Assembly: GCA_023935145.1 (NCBI GenBank) | Contig: CM043700.1 | Coordinates: 37,428,620 to 37,492,619, forward strand | Length of the DNA: 64,000 nucleotides | Source of the DNA: Bretschneidera sinensis | Taxonomy: Eukaryota; Streptophyta; Magnoliopsida; Brassicales; Akaniaceae | Direction: 5' to 3' | Shown: positions 22,221 through 33,955 of the stretch, piece after piece | Layout: every line of letters starts with the position of its first letter | Numbering within the stretch: position 1 is the stretch's first letter | The notes under the pieces: generated by a model | What the model saw: the letters and a program-made list of their open reading frames with translations, nothing else | Told to the model about the DNA's origin: nothing | Database searches by the model: none | Program-made: the position numbers and the translations under genes

Positions 22221-23015
22221 CTTGGAAACGCTTTGTCTGAGCTCCATGCGCTTTTATTGTTTTTAATGGACTTTTCGACTTCCTTTCTTGGATCTCTTAG
22301 TGAGATTTTTGGGCTTCCCTCCTTGGATGTTCTAGTGGGCTTTTTGGGTTTCTCTTCTTGGTTCTCCTAGTGGGCCTTTTGGGCTTCTCTTATTGGATCC
22401 CCTAGTGGGCCTTTTGGGCTTCTTTTCATAACTTTCTGTTAGCTCATTTAATGCATGAATCGTTGGGACGTCTTTAATCATGGAGCCATGGGGCATTTAA
22501 TGGATATGACTGTTTTTTTGATGAAATGGCAACGCTCATTTATTTGATTGTTCGTTTTTTGTTATCTTGAGGAATGTAATGGTGCCTGAGGGCGCCTTGG
22601 AAAGTGGAGTGGTGCCTCAGATACATGAAACATCGCACCATTACATTTGTCAGGGTCCTTGGGGAGAGTAACAGCGCTTTGGTTACTCCAAGCGTCACGT
22701 CTCTCTAACTGTAGCCAAGTTAATTCCCCTCGTTTGTCACGCCGGTGATTATATATAAAAGTGGTTCCTTCTCATTTCTACTCACCTTACTTCATTTGTG
22801 TTTTTAGAGAAATATTTGAGAGCCCATGGAGTCAGTCAATAATTTGGGTAGTGGAAGCTTGAAGGTTCCTCAGAGTCGGTCGAGAGTTTTGGAAGTGCTC
22901 GAGGTTAGGTGAAGATTGTAGGAGGCACGCTCGCAGAGAGGAGACTAAAGCCGTTGTTGTGATCACTTGCTCAGAGTAGTCGCGAATTTTTGGTGAGTTC
23001 TCCTACCCTCTCATC

Positions 23016-24809
23016 ATGTCTTCAGTAAATAAGTCTCATGATAGAGCTAGTAGTGGTACTGAAGATAGCGGTGATCTGTCTAGGGAGCTGGAGGAGGCCA
23101 TGAGCATCTCTTCTAGTAGGGATGAGTCCTCGGAGGAGATTGTTACTCAGGAGGGACCACTTGCCATGGTTTCCTACATACCTGGGGAGGAGGAGGGAGA
23201 AGAAAAAGACTCATCTTCTGATGGTGAGGATGAGGCTGACAAAACATTGGCCTAGGTGAGGGGGATATGGTGGTCGAAGAAAGAGTTTAGTGGTCGTACG
23301 CGGCCAACTCCGTGCCCAGCATCGTGGGGGATGAGGAACTTGAAATTATTAGGAGGGTGTACAGTATTCCGGGGAAGTACACACTCAGGCCAACAGAGGT
23401 TAAGAGAGAGCCTGTCATGCTATCTCGAGCCGCATGCCTTATGACCTGTGTGTCTATGAACAGTACATGAAGGTCGGGCTCAGGTTTTCCTTCCACCCTT
23501 TCTTCTATGTAGTGTTGAGGTATTTTGACTTAGCACTGTGCCAACTGGTGCCCAACTCGGTGCGCCTCATCATGGTCTTCATCTGTGTGTGCACGGAGGT
23601 GGGTGTCTTGATGAATATAGACATCTTCAAAGCCCAATTCCAAATAAGCAAGCACAGGCAGACCGATTAGGTAGTGGTCAGTTCGAGGGCGAAGAGGAAG
23701 CTGTTGAAGAGGAAGCCTTCTTCAATCAGAAAATGGAAGAATTCGTTTTTCTTCTTCCAGAGTGATGAGAGCTTCCAAGTCCCCCTCAACTGGAGCCTGG
23801 ACCATGCGGGTAAGTGTAAGAAGCTGCACCTCCTACATCGAAAGTAGGAGACGTTGAGGGCCATGGTGGCCATGCCCTTGGATGTTGAGGTTTTGTACGA
23901 TAATGAGGAATTAAAAAGGCGTGGTCTCTGCCCTAGCTGTTCCGAGGCAAACTTAGAGCACGGTAATCTCGTAGTTTATGCTTTTAATTTTCGTTCTTCT
24001 GTTTAATTCTTTCTTAATATTGTGCTTTACTTTTTCCTTCACGTTTTGACTTGGCATTCACACTTATGTTTTTCGTTTTGGGCAGAGATGGAGTTGGCAG
24101 CTAAGGCCAATGAGTGGGCCATAAAAATTGCTTGGGAGAAGAAGCGAGCTTCGCAAGGGAAGGATCCGGTGTCGGTCCAAGGCTCAAAGAAGAGGCCGCC
24201 GACATCCTCCCCTATGCCCTTCATAGTGGAGGGTCCCTCAAGTTCTTCTCTAGAATTGAGGGTTTCCCTAGCCATGCCTCCACCCGAGCCTTCTCAAGGC
24301 CCATTCTTGTCTCGAAGGGCTTCTTCCGTGGCCAGGGTCTTCACACCCAACTGGGTTTTAAAGGTGGATGACTCGGTTTTCGCCCATCCACGAGTGGCCC
24401 GAGAGCATCTCGTCATGAGGATCCCCCTCGAGATATGCTTGAGCTTTCTCGGAAGCCTATCGAAGGGCTCTGTTCCGCGATCGAGACCTTGACTTCTCAG
24501 GTAAGAATCCTCTTAACTCTGTTTCCTTAAGCTTTTTCTCATTATTTGCTTTGGCTAACGACACTTGTGTTTTGTTTCAGTCTGGCATGCTCCTTGGAGT
24601 GCTGTCGCGTCAGAGCTTGGAAATGGCAAAGAAGTTGGGACGATGTCAACAGAGGCTGGACAAGAGCCATGAGCTCGTCCAGCAGCTCTAGGCGTCCCTG
24701 GAAGAGGCTGATCGGGCCAAGGTGGAGGTCGCGAGGGAGAAAGACGCCCTGCGCCTTGCCAGGGACGCCTTACGGGCTGAGAGGGATGTCGCTCTTGGTT
24801 CAGAGCTGC
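23016..24809 (+). pseudogene. Antisense extra ORF, copy B (uninterrupted by the Athila insertion)
   Basis: Parallel to copy A without the insertion. An acidic MSSVNKSHDRAS start (23016-23255) is followed by the segment with GDEELEIIRRVYSIPGKYT (about 23320-23390), a frame change, and the GLRFSFHPFF / LVPNSVRLI block (23434-23667). Then come the NEWAIKIAWEKKRAS linker exon (24086-24500) and a coiled-coil-like last exon (24580-24809). Probable introns run at about 23961-24085 (GTAATC...GGGCAG) and 24500-24579 (GTAAGA...TTTCAG). Stops at about 23290, 23668 and 24690 and a frame change near 23433 break it. A TATA box lies at 22750-22759. Confidence 0.65.
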
Positions 24810-25046
24810 CACGTGACCGAGATGGTGAGATCTCTAAGATCTCGCTTCTCTGCTGAAGGCCCCTGTTGCGTGTTCAAAATGGGCTTAGTCCCTTTAATCA
24901 CACTTACACTTCAACGGTTGCGTCAATTGCCTGCTCTGCATGTCGTCTTGCTATAGGAAAGAGGTTGTTCCATGTGTTAACGGTCTATTGGGGGAAGTTG
25001 TTCCAAGTGTTATCGGTTTATTGATGGGTGCCTTTATTGGCTGTAT
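24810..25046 (-). repeat. Truncated 5' LTR (U3 part) of the composite element
   Basis: It is collinear with 10265-10503, beginning at the shared CACGTGAC and ending at GTAT, a few bases short of the full LTR terminus. R, U5, gag and pol that should follow on the minus strand are missing; the antisense ORF joins directly at 24809. Confidence 0.7.
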
Positions 25047-26640
25047 AAATGGGTTTCACTTGTATTAATGGTCAAAGGATCTTCCTTTACAATCAATAAA
25101 TACTACTACAAGAATCATGACAATAGGAAATAAACTGAGAGAGAGTGAATTAATGAGTAGCCTATGGTTACCAATCAGCACATTTTGATACCAAAACTTA
25201 CACTGATCAAGCAGCTAATTGAATTTTAGTAGTACTGTTTTGCGTTTTCAATTCATATTTCGAGTATTTATAATGAGCTGAGAGGCTGACCAAAAAACCC
25301 AGTACACCCAGTCTCTCTCTGTAAAATAATTGATCATGATGGGTTGGACAGCATTGGGGACCGACCCAATTATTTTTTTAACTTTTTTTAATTTTTAATT
25401 TGAAAACTATTAACATGACAGTATTATATTTAGCTTTGTTAACGATGGAGGTTTTTTTGTTAGATTTTTTAATATGGAGTTGATTGTATATGTTCACCAC
25501 ACTAGCTAGCAATATTACATAGAATGGAAATTTGAATAAGCAAAAAATATTAAATTAACAAACTTTGAAAAGAATTAAAGAACAGTTTCCCATGAGCATG
25601 TCTGTTAAAATTCAATCACTTAACCAATCATACTTGTGTAAGTGCACAGAGGAAAGAGGTTTTGCTTTTTAACTCTTTTACCCACCACGTTAAAAGACTG
25701 TAATCAGCCTCTTAACATCTTTTCACTCTCTTTAGTCTTTAGGGAATGTGTGTTAATTAGTGTGTAAAAACTGGCATTTTCCTTTTCACTTGCTTGCTTT
25801 ATAGTATCTACTGTACTTTTTTATGGGAAGGGAAAGCTAGGTAGTCATGTGAATAAAACAGTGTTTAAAAGAAAATTGATGTGGAAGTAATTAGTACAAT
25901 AATCAAAGAAGTGTTTTTTTATACTTTTATAATTTTTTTTCTAAGACTGAGAAGAGAACAAAAGAAAAGACAGAAAGTGCAACGTCAGAACAAGCCTGTT
26001 GGCTTTGGGTTTTGGATGGGTGGAGGACTAGCATCTAAATAATATAACCCTTCCTTTCTCATCCACATCTCTCTCTCTCTCTCCTCTCATAATTTTCTCC
26101 TTTTTACTTCGTATTTTTTATGTTGGAATTGGGTTTTGGTTTTGTATATTTTTGTGTGGCTTTATTGAATCTTCTTGGTGTTAGCAACTAGCGAGCTAAG
26201 GTTATTGAAACATGAAGGAGACTAGAGACTAGAGACTAGAGACTAGAGACTTTTAAGGTTTGGTGCTAATCCATAGAAAGTTTATTCCTTTATTTTCCTA
26301 CCTTTGATCTTTTCCTTTTTTTTCACTTCAATTCTTAAGGATTTTGAGAAAAGATAACAAATTTATCAAGAAATTAAGCAGTACTGAAGAAGACAGTGAA
26401 GGAAAAAAACTGAGACACTCTGAAATCTGCTTATCCCTACTTGCTTTTAATTCTTTCCCACTTTTATTAGCATTTTCTATAATTAGGGTTTCTCCATATC
26501 AGATCTCAGGACATCTTTTCACATATGTAGAAGTTGTTCTCTAGCTACTGTAGTTCATCAATGAATCTTTTGTACTAGTTTGTGTCACCAACATGCACAA
26601 ATTCATGTAATTTAAATTTCTTTATTAGGGAATTGAGAAG
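25047..26640. promoter_or_regulatory. Promoter region and 5' leader of the IDD gene
   Basis: AT-rich sequence with no coding signal. A CT-rich run at about 26068-26098 and a five-unit 7-bp repeat (GAGACTA) at 26219-26253 probably lie in the 5'UTR. TTTATTAG/GGAATTGAG just before the ATG looks like a 3' splice site, so a 5'UTR intron ending near 26630 is possible. A TATA-like TAATATAA lies at about 26038-26046. Confidence 0.4.
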
Positions 26641-28867
26641 ATGATGAAAGGTTTGATGATGGATGAAAATATCTCCAATTTGACTTCTGCATCTGGTGAA
26701 GTAAGTGCAACCTCAGGTACCATGTACCCACCACAACAGTCCTTTGATTCAACAAATCAAGAACCACCTCAAAAGAAAAAGAGAAGTCTTCCAGGCCACC
26801 CAGGTAATCAAGTTCAAATCAAAACATTAGTTTCTTAATGAATAACAATTGATGGGTTTTTCATGTTTTTTTGCGTTTTGATGATCAGACCCAGATGCAG
26901 AAGTGATAGCTTTGTCTCCCAATTCTCTCTTGGCCACAAACAGATTTATATGTGAGATCTGTAACAAAGGGTTCAAGAGAGATCAGAATCTTCAGCTCCA
27001 CAGAAGAGGGCATAACCTGCCATGGAAGCTAAAGCAAAGAACAAGCAAAGAGGTGAAGAAGAAAGTGTATGTTTGCCCAGAGCTAACCTGTGTGCATCAT
27101 GACCCATCAAGGGCTCTTGGGGACCTCACAGGGATCAAGAAGCACTTTTGCAGAAAGCATGGTGACAAGAAATGGAAGTGTGAAAAGTGCTCAAAGAGAT
27201 ATGCCGTTCAATCAGACTGGAAAGCTCACTCCAAGATTTGTGGCACAAGAGAGTATAGATGTGATTGTGGAACCCTCTTCTCTAGGTAAGAACACGCACC
27301 ATATATATGATTAAATCACTAAGAAGAACAAATCAACTTCAAAGTTGAGAAACAATTAAAGATTATCATATTTCATTTTAATAATCTTCGCTGATTAATG
27401 TTCCTTTTGAGTGAGGGTGTGTGTGCTTGTGTGAGGAGAAAGAAGAAGTAGAATTCAACATAAAATAGAAAAGATTTCACATTTTTTTAACCATCCCATG
27501 AAGCTAGTAGACACAAAGGCACAGATGGAGAGGAAGAGAGCGAAAATTTATAATTAAGAAATAGTTTTCTAACTAATGGCTACTATAAAGTGCTTAGATT
27601 AGGAAACTTTTAATGGTTACATCTACTATATGTCTTTTGTCCTCGGGGAAGAAAAAGAAAGGAAATACAAAAAGTTGACATGAGAGAGAGAGAGAAGGAC
27701 TACTGGACTAGTATTCTAATCTAATAATAAAAACACTGTTTATCATTCATTTTGATGGTTTGGTCCTTTTTTGTTTGTATCTGCTTGCTTTTATGTTGCA
27801 GGAGGGACAGTTTCATTACCCACAGAGCTTTCTGTGATGCTTTAGCAGAGGAAGGGGCAAGAGCAATCACAGTAAACCCATTTCTCTCCTCACAACAACA
27901 ATCTGTTTCTTCAGCTTCTCACATGACCAATTTTCAAACCCATAACCTTCAAGCTCTATCATCAGTGAAAAGAGAACACGATCACCATCATCATCAAAAT
28001 CTCTTAATTAATTCAAGGAGTACTCATCATGATCATAATATCCCACCACCAGGAATAGGATCCTCTCCTCCTATATATAACCTCTCCTCACCATTGTTTT
28101 CTGCTTCTTCAAGTTTAGATCATAACCCTAATTCCACCTTCCATCCCCCCAGAGCTTCTTCATCACCGCACATGTCTGCAACAGCACTCCTGCAAAAAGC
28201 AGCACAAATGGGTGTGAGTCCAATGAGCAACTCTTCAGCTCCAGTAATACTACAACCTGCAGCTATGTTTAGAGTACCCCACCAATTAGATCACATGCAG
28301 TCTGCAGCAGAGACCACAGTAGTACCAGCTGCTACATCTACAGCTTGTTGTGGTCTGAGTTTGTCATCAAGTGAACAGATGGCAAGTGGGTTTGTCCATG
28401 GCTTGGCATCTTTTGGGAATAAAGCTGCTGTCTCCTCTGGTCTCATTGAACAGGTTGCAGCTGCTGCTAATAGTAGCATTAGTACTGCAGGAGCTGGAGC
28501 TGGAGCAGTTCCTTCTCTTGATTTCCATGATATGGTGAGTTCTTTGTCTTCTCCATGTGGGTTTGATGGGTCATCTTCTTCTTTTGATGAGGCTTTCAAT
28601 GGGATGTTTAATCCAAAAAGAGACTGTAATTTTCAAGAAAAAATCTCAGAAGCCCAATTTAGCAGAAGTGATCATCATCAAGAAGGTAGAGGTGGTAGTG
28701 GTGGTAGTAACATAGGAGCAGGCAATGATGGCTTCACAAGAGATTTCTTGGGTCTTAAAGCATTTTCCCATAGAGATTTTCTCAACATGGCTGGGCTTGA
28801 TCAGATGCATTCCTCTTCAACATATAATGGGCAGCGAAGTCAGAGTCAAACACCATGGCAGGGTTAG
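26641..28867 (+). CDS. IDD: INDETERMINATE-DOMAIN (IDD) C2H2 zinc-finger transcription factor
   Basis: Three exons, 26641-26803, 26889-27285 and 27802-28867, splice in frame at GT-AG sites to 541 residues. The ID domain has four fingers: C2H2 at residues 76-96, C2H2 at 117-145, and C2HC fingers at 152-172 and 179-198. It contains the family signature ALGDLTGIKKHFCRKHG, and a KKKR nuclear-localisation motif lies at 45-48. The C-terminal half has His-, Ser- and Ala-rich stretches plus the conserved MSATALLQKAAQMG and TRDFLGL motifs. The N-terminal NLTSASGE motif and these C-terminal motifs place it nearest the IDD4/5/7 group (inference). IDD proteins bind DNA in the nucleus and often work with GRAS partners in root patterning, gravitropism or metabolism. 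One oddity is PGHPDP where nearly all relatives have PGNPDP, exactly at the exon 1-2 junction. Confidence 0.95.
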
Positions 28868-31144
28868 GTTTATGGGTAATCTTCATTTGTTTTTAAAATT
28901 TTCAAGTTTTTGTTTTTCAGTTCTTTCAATAGAAAGAGAGATCTTTTACAGCCCTTTTAAGAATGTACGAAATACTTAATAGAGCGCTTCACTTCACTTT
29001 TGTCTTTCGGATTTTGATTCATCTTTTTTGGTTTTGGTAATTCTGATTAGAGTATAAGTTATATATTCACTTTAAAATGAAAAGGAAAAAAAAATCAGAA
29101 AGGAAGGCAATATATATTTTCCTTTCACCAATTTTATTTTAATTGCAATTCTATCATGCATGTCCATTGATAAAAAGAATTGCAAATTCTATCATGTCCT
29201 ATTTCTCAATCATCACTCTTGCCTATTTTGTTCTCTATTGGTATTCATCAGATTTTTCATAATAATTAATGGAAACAGTTCACATCTTACTACTTTTTTG
29301 GGGCCGGATACGTCTTACCACTTATAAATGTGTCAAATAGAAACTTAATTAATTAGTGTCTACGCAAAGAAGAAGAACATAACATTCTCCAGTCCATAAT
29401 ACTAACGCATTGAACTTAATTAATTTGAAAAAGATTACAATGGTGGTTTGGGTTTAGCCCGTTTTGTAACCCTTGAGAATATCTCACTTTCGACCTATTA
29501 TAAAAGAAAAACATAGAAAAAAAAAAAGAAAGGTAAATTACAATAATATCCTTGCTGATCTAATTATAATCCACTTCATTAGTAAGAGTGTGTAGTTATG
29601 GTTTTTGAAAACCACGTATCCTCTAAGTGTTGGAGATTTGCTAAAGAACAACTTGCTAATAAGTTAATTATTTGGGTTTTTTTAACAATAAATTTGTTGC
29701 TATAAGAACAAATTTGTTTTTTTAGCATTTTAAAATCATACATAAAACTGAGATATGAAAGTCTTATAGTTTTCAAAGAGTTTTTGGTATTTTTTTCTTA
29801 CTCACACGTGTGCGTGAGTTAATACTAACAAAGGTAAATTTGATTTTACGTGTTTTCTGTTTGTGATATTTAACTTATAGATTGAGTTATCATGTTTTGA
29901 TATTAATGGAGTGAATTGTAATTAAGGTCAAACCACACTAATGTATTTATAATTTATTAAAAAAAAGTTATAAAATAATTTTTTAAAAACGTTGAGGTTT
30001 AAGAATAGTGAAGCAGATGTTTTTCAATTTCTTCCTCTGGTCATTGATATTTACTTCCTGTGGCACCTTAAATCATGGTTGTACCCATGCATTATTGATT
30101 TATGACAAGTTTTTACAAAGTAGTTGAAGTTAGTACGTGACACGTCCATGAAGACTAAAATCCCTTATGGTAGCTGCGCTAGCTAGCTTCTCTTTAGGCA
30201 AAAAGAGAAAGAGAAATCAAATAATTGAAGGGTAAAGAGTATTGATCTATACTCGTTAATTATCCATTAGTTGCAATCGCACTTTAATGTTTACAATATC
30301 TATTATCGTGATAAACGTTATGCATCTGCAATCTCAATTTAAAACGTTAACTTTATAAGTAATTATTAATAAAAGGATAAATAGGCTTGTCAATTTTATC
30401 ATTTTATGAATCTCTAAAGTAATAAACATGATCTTGACATGTGAAGTATTGTTATAGTCTTGATGGTGATATCAATAGCTGTAGGTAGTAATTAGTATGA
30501 ACAAAATATTTTATTTAGCTGGGTACTGCCCCTTTTCACTCATTTTTCTTATGCTATTGGTATTATGGTTTTTTTTTTTTTTAATAAAAAAAAGAAGAAA
30601 AGTAAATAAGGTAGATTTTGATATGACGGGTGCATGCTAAGTAAAAAGCTTTGGATGCTGCAAAAGAAAGAAGGGTGAACAGTGCATAGATGTGTACGTT
30701 CATGTGGTTTTTGGATTGCATTTGAATGCAACACATATAAAGGAGATGCTGTTTGACCCCTTAAAAGGGTGCAATTGGGTTAAATCCCGAGAAGGATATT
30801 TATCCAACTTTATTCACACAATTGCTGATGATTATATAGCTTTTTGGGTGACGATGGTGTTTTTGGCCCATTTAATTACATACAAATCGTTAATATATTT
30901 GTTGTACACTATTGATCATGTGAATGTGAGTTAATAATGATAGGTAGACATGATCATCCCCTAATCTTTTGCAAGTCAATTCTATTAACCATTTCATTAT
31001 CTCTTTTACTTTAATCTTTAAGCTTTTGCACTTTTTTGGATAATACATTATGCAGAAGGTGTTACAGTACTTCCACTGTTTAATTTTCAAGCTTTTATCA
31101 CATATTTTTATGGTTGATCGATCCACCGTACAAAATTACAAAGA

Positions 31145-31146
<2 letters not shown>

Positions 31147-31190
<44 letters not shown>
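31147..31190. repeat. (AT)n microsatellite
   Basis: About 22 uninterrupted AT dinucleotides. Confidence 0.97.
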
Positions 31191-31193
<3 letters not shown>

Positions 31194-32985
31194 CCACTTC
31201 ATTATTTACCTGAGTTGTTTAATACATGTGTTTAACCTGTAAAGTTAACAGATCAGGGATGGAGAGAAGATGATTTGATAGAAAATTCAACCTTTTTAAC
31301 TCTAAGTCATTTAAACAAGAGATTCAAGTTTTATCTCTTACTCCGATTATACATCGACTTTTTTTTTATATAAAAAAAGTAGAGAAACATAGGTAATTTA
31401 AACCGTTATCTTTATAGATAAAAATGGTTAACGGTTTTAAAGATTTTACTTGTGAATTTTTTAAGTCGTACGTGGATAATCTATCTTTAAGTACGATACG
31501 GTTGGCCCATAATATTATTTTACTGTTGAAAAAAAAATAATGGGCATGTAACGGATTAATAGCTATGATATTCCAATATTTACTACTAGCCGCATTGCCT
31601 ATGCACGTGTTTTGTTCAGATTTTTAATTACAATAATTTAGATACAGAATAATGATAAAATTCTAATTTAAGAACAACAAGAGGTAATTATTATATATTC
31701 TGATAATATATAATTATTGTTTAAACTCTATTATATTATACTTCAAAATTCTAATTATTATATTATTACAATAATATAATAAAGAGTTATTATTTTATAT
31801 TTAATTATATCTTTTGATTATTGAAATGATATTGTGGTAATTTAATTGTTTTATACCTTTTTAGTAATAATAAAGGTAGTATTAATAATATATTTAAGAA
31901 TATTTATCAAAGACAAATAGAGAGAAAGAGAAGTCATAAGGTATTAATAATTTAAAATTTTAGTATTGATCTCGACAATAATTTTTCAACAGTATCAAGA
32001 ATGTGTTTTTTCAATCATCAATTAATTTGATATTGTTAAAAAAAATTTAAAATAAAAAAATTAAATAAACGTATTTTTTGAATTATCTTTAAGTGCTATG
32101 AAAATTTTAATTAACGGGGTTTCATGATCCATAAAGCTTGTCCACTTTTACCAAACCCTCCTCATCATTCAGGGTAAATTTGTAATATCTCCCTCACCAC
32201 TCTTCTGGTCTCTCCCTCACCAAGCCCCACGCCTCTGCCCATCTCATAACCGAAAACCATAACCACCACCGCCTCTCCCTTTCAGGAGCACCCCCACCAC
32301 CACATTTCTTTATGTTATTAATTTGTTAAATGGATTGATAGAGTTGCAGAGGGACTCCCATGGAAGAAGAGGAAATCATAGATGGAAGAGAGAGAAAGAA
32401 GAAAAGCAGAAAGAGAGGAAGGGTATTTTCTGGTTAATATTTTTGCTCTGCTAAGCCTGGTGTTTGCAGTAAATCAGTAATTGTTTCTGTCATTGTAGTT
32501 TACTTTGCAATTGCCAAGTTCATGAACCACGTGTAACCCTTTTTACTTAATTACCATCTTGTCTTATTATTCCGTGTTAAACTTTAAAGAACATCAAACT
32601 AAGCATGTGGATATATTATTGTCTAAATTAATGTGTGTGAGCGAATCACGTGCAAGTATAACTTACAATTATCAACGTATGTACGAGGAACATAATTTAA
32701 CGATCTATAAATTAATTAATTACGCCTAATAAAAAAATATATCTAAGTTTTAATAAACGGGTAAAACTCGTGAGCCAGCAAGTAAACTTGTTTTTACTCA
32801 GTAACTTTTTGAACGTCACGAGTTATTTAACAATCGATTGACTTAAATCTTAATCTGCATGTTACACTTGGATAACGGTTACTTGGTTTAAGTAGAGACA
32901 GAGTTGCGAGGGTTAATTTGAAAGATAATTTTGTTACTGTAAATAAAAATGTTTAGAAAAAAATTATGTTTTAACTTGTAAGGTT

Positions 32986-33235
32986 GCCTGGGTTTGTCTC
33001 CACTCCTCCGGTACTATTACGGGCTAGCCCGTCGTGCGCACATGAGTAGCTTCGACGCCCCCGAGTATGGGGCACTGTCCTAAATGCATTGGCCCAACTT
33101 TACTGAGGGCATCACACCATGCCCGGGTTTGCCTCGACTCCTCCTGTACTATTACGGGCTAACCCGTCGTGCACACATGAGTCGCTTCGACGCCCCCAAG
33201 CATGGGGCTCTGTCCTAACCGTGTCCGAGGGAGGG
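32986..33235. repeat. GC-rich tandem duplication, two units of about 125-135 bp
   Basis: Units start at 32986 (GCCTGGGTTTGTCTCCACTCC) and 33121, period 135 bp. Each contains a GGGCTAGCCCG-like palindrome and a TTCGACGCCCCC motif. Composition is far richer in G+C than the surrounding DNA. No known family recognised. Confidence 0.85.
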
Positions 33236-33761
33236 ACAAGGAACAAAGGTTTAATGTTTTAATTAAATCTAGAGCTTTTAATTGTTTAGATTGATTTTTC
33301 ACGTTTTGATATTGCATCAATTAATCTTTAAGATATATAAGTTAATGAGTTAACAGAAACCTGATTGATACAATATCAAAACATAAGAAGTTAATATAAG
33401 TAAATTAAAATTTAAAAATTAATTGAAACATCTGACAAATTAAAATATAATTTTTTTAAATGTTTAATTTGTATTTTAAATAAAATATTTTTATTTTTAT
33501 GATTTTTTATTAAGAGACCATATAAAAATTTATTTATTTAAATTTAATCTTTTTTAAATTAAATTTTCATTTTCAAAGAATTTGTTTAGATTTTAGAATG
33601 TGCATTGATAAGAAGAAAAAAACGGCCGCAAGTAACATTATGGATACGGATCATATGGTGTATAATTCAATTATGGACCATTGTTGATGTAAAAAAAATC
33701 CACCTTATGGAGGGTAGTCTTGGCATTTCACCAACATTGGCCACAATTAACACAAGGAGAA

Positions 33762-33763
33762 CC

Positions 33764-33797
<34 letters not shown>

Positions 33798-33869
33798 GTT
33801 TCCTTGGACTTTCTCGCTAGCCAAACACACCCGCAGGGATTACACATTGCGTGTTGTACCCGTTTAGAG

Positions 33870-33909
<40 letters not shown>
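33762..33909. repeat. CT tract and GA tract in the FTSH4 5'UTR/promoter
   Basis: A CT-rich run (33762-33797) and a GA run (about 33874-33909) lie about 75 bp apart, 45-190 bp before the FTSH4 ATG. They are complementary, so a transcript containing both could pair into a long stem. CT/GA tracts are common near plant promoters. Confidence 0.9.
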
Positions 33910-33913
<4 letters not shown>

Positions 33914-33955
33914 AACATCTCAAAGGTCAGACCTATCTAGGTCTCTGCAGAGGAG

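Larger units (their letters stand above)
10001..25046 (-). mobile_element. Composite Tat/Ogre-like Ty3/gypsy element with tandemly duplicated interior and nested insertion
   Basis: Read on the minus strand: a partial 5' LTR (U3 only, 25046-24810), an antisense extra ORF unit, a 48-bp repeat array, then a second antisense ORF unit and array, a polypurine tract (10508-10518) and a complete 3' LTR (10507-10001). A block of about 240 bp of LTR U3 occurs at 10265-10503, shortened at 21308-21425, and at 24810-25046. The order is therefore U3-array-ORF-U3-array-ORF-U3, as expected from unequal recombination that duplicated the interior. gag and pol are absent. Assignment to Tat/Ogre is inferred from the hypervariable tandem-repeat 3'UTR and antisense extra ORF. 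No target duplication was found for the outer ends. Confidence 0.65.
28868..33955. other. Intergenic region between the IDD gene and FTSH4
   Basis: AT-rich with no recognisable gene. It holds the IDD 3'UTR (about 28868-29000), an (AT)n microsatellite (31147-31190), a GC-rich tandem pair (32986-33235) and the FTSH4 promoter and 5'UTR. All ORFs here are short and lack family motifs. Confidence 0.6.

Noticed and set aside
10001..25046. A CACTA or other DNA transposon, because of subterminal-like repeats and an imperfect CTACTACAAGAA at about 25092
   Set aside because: No CACTA end at the left side; the LTR-like termini, PPT and U3 direct repeats fit a gypsy element better.
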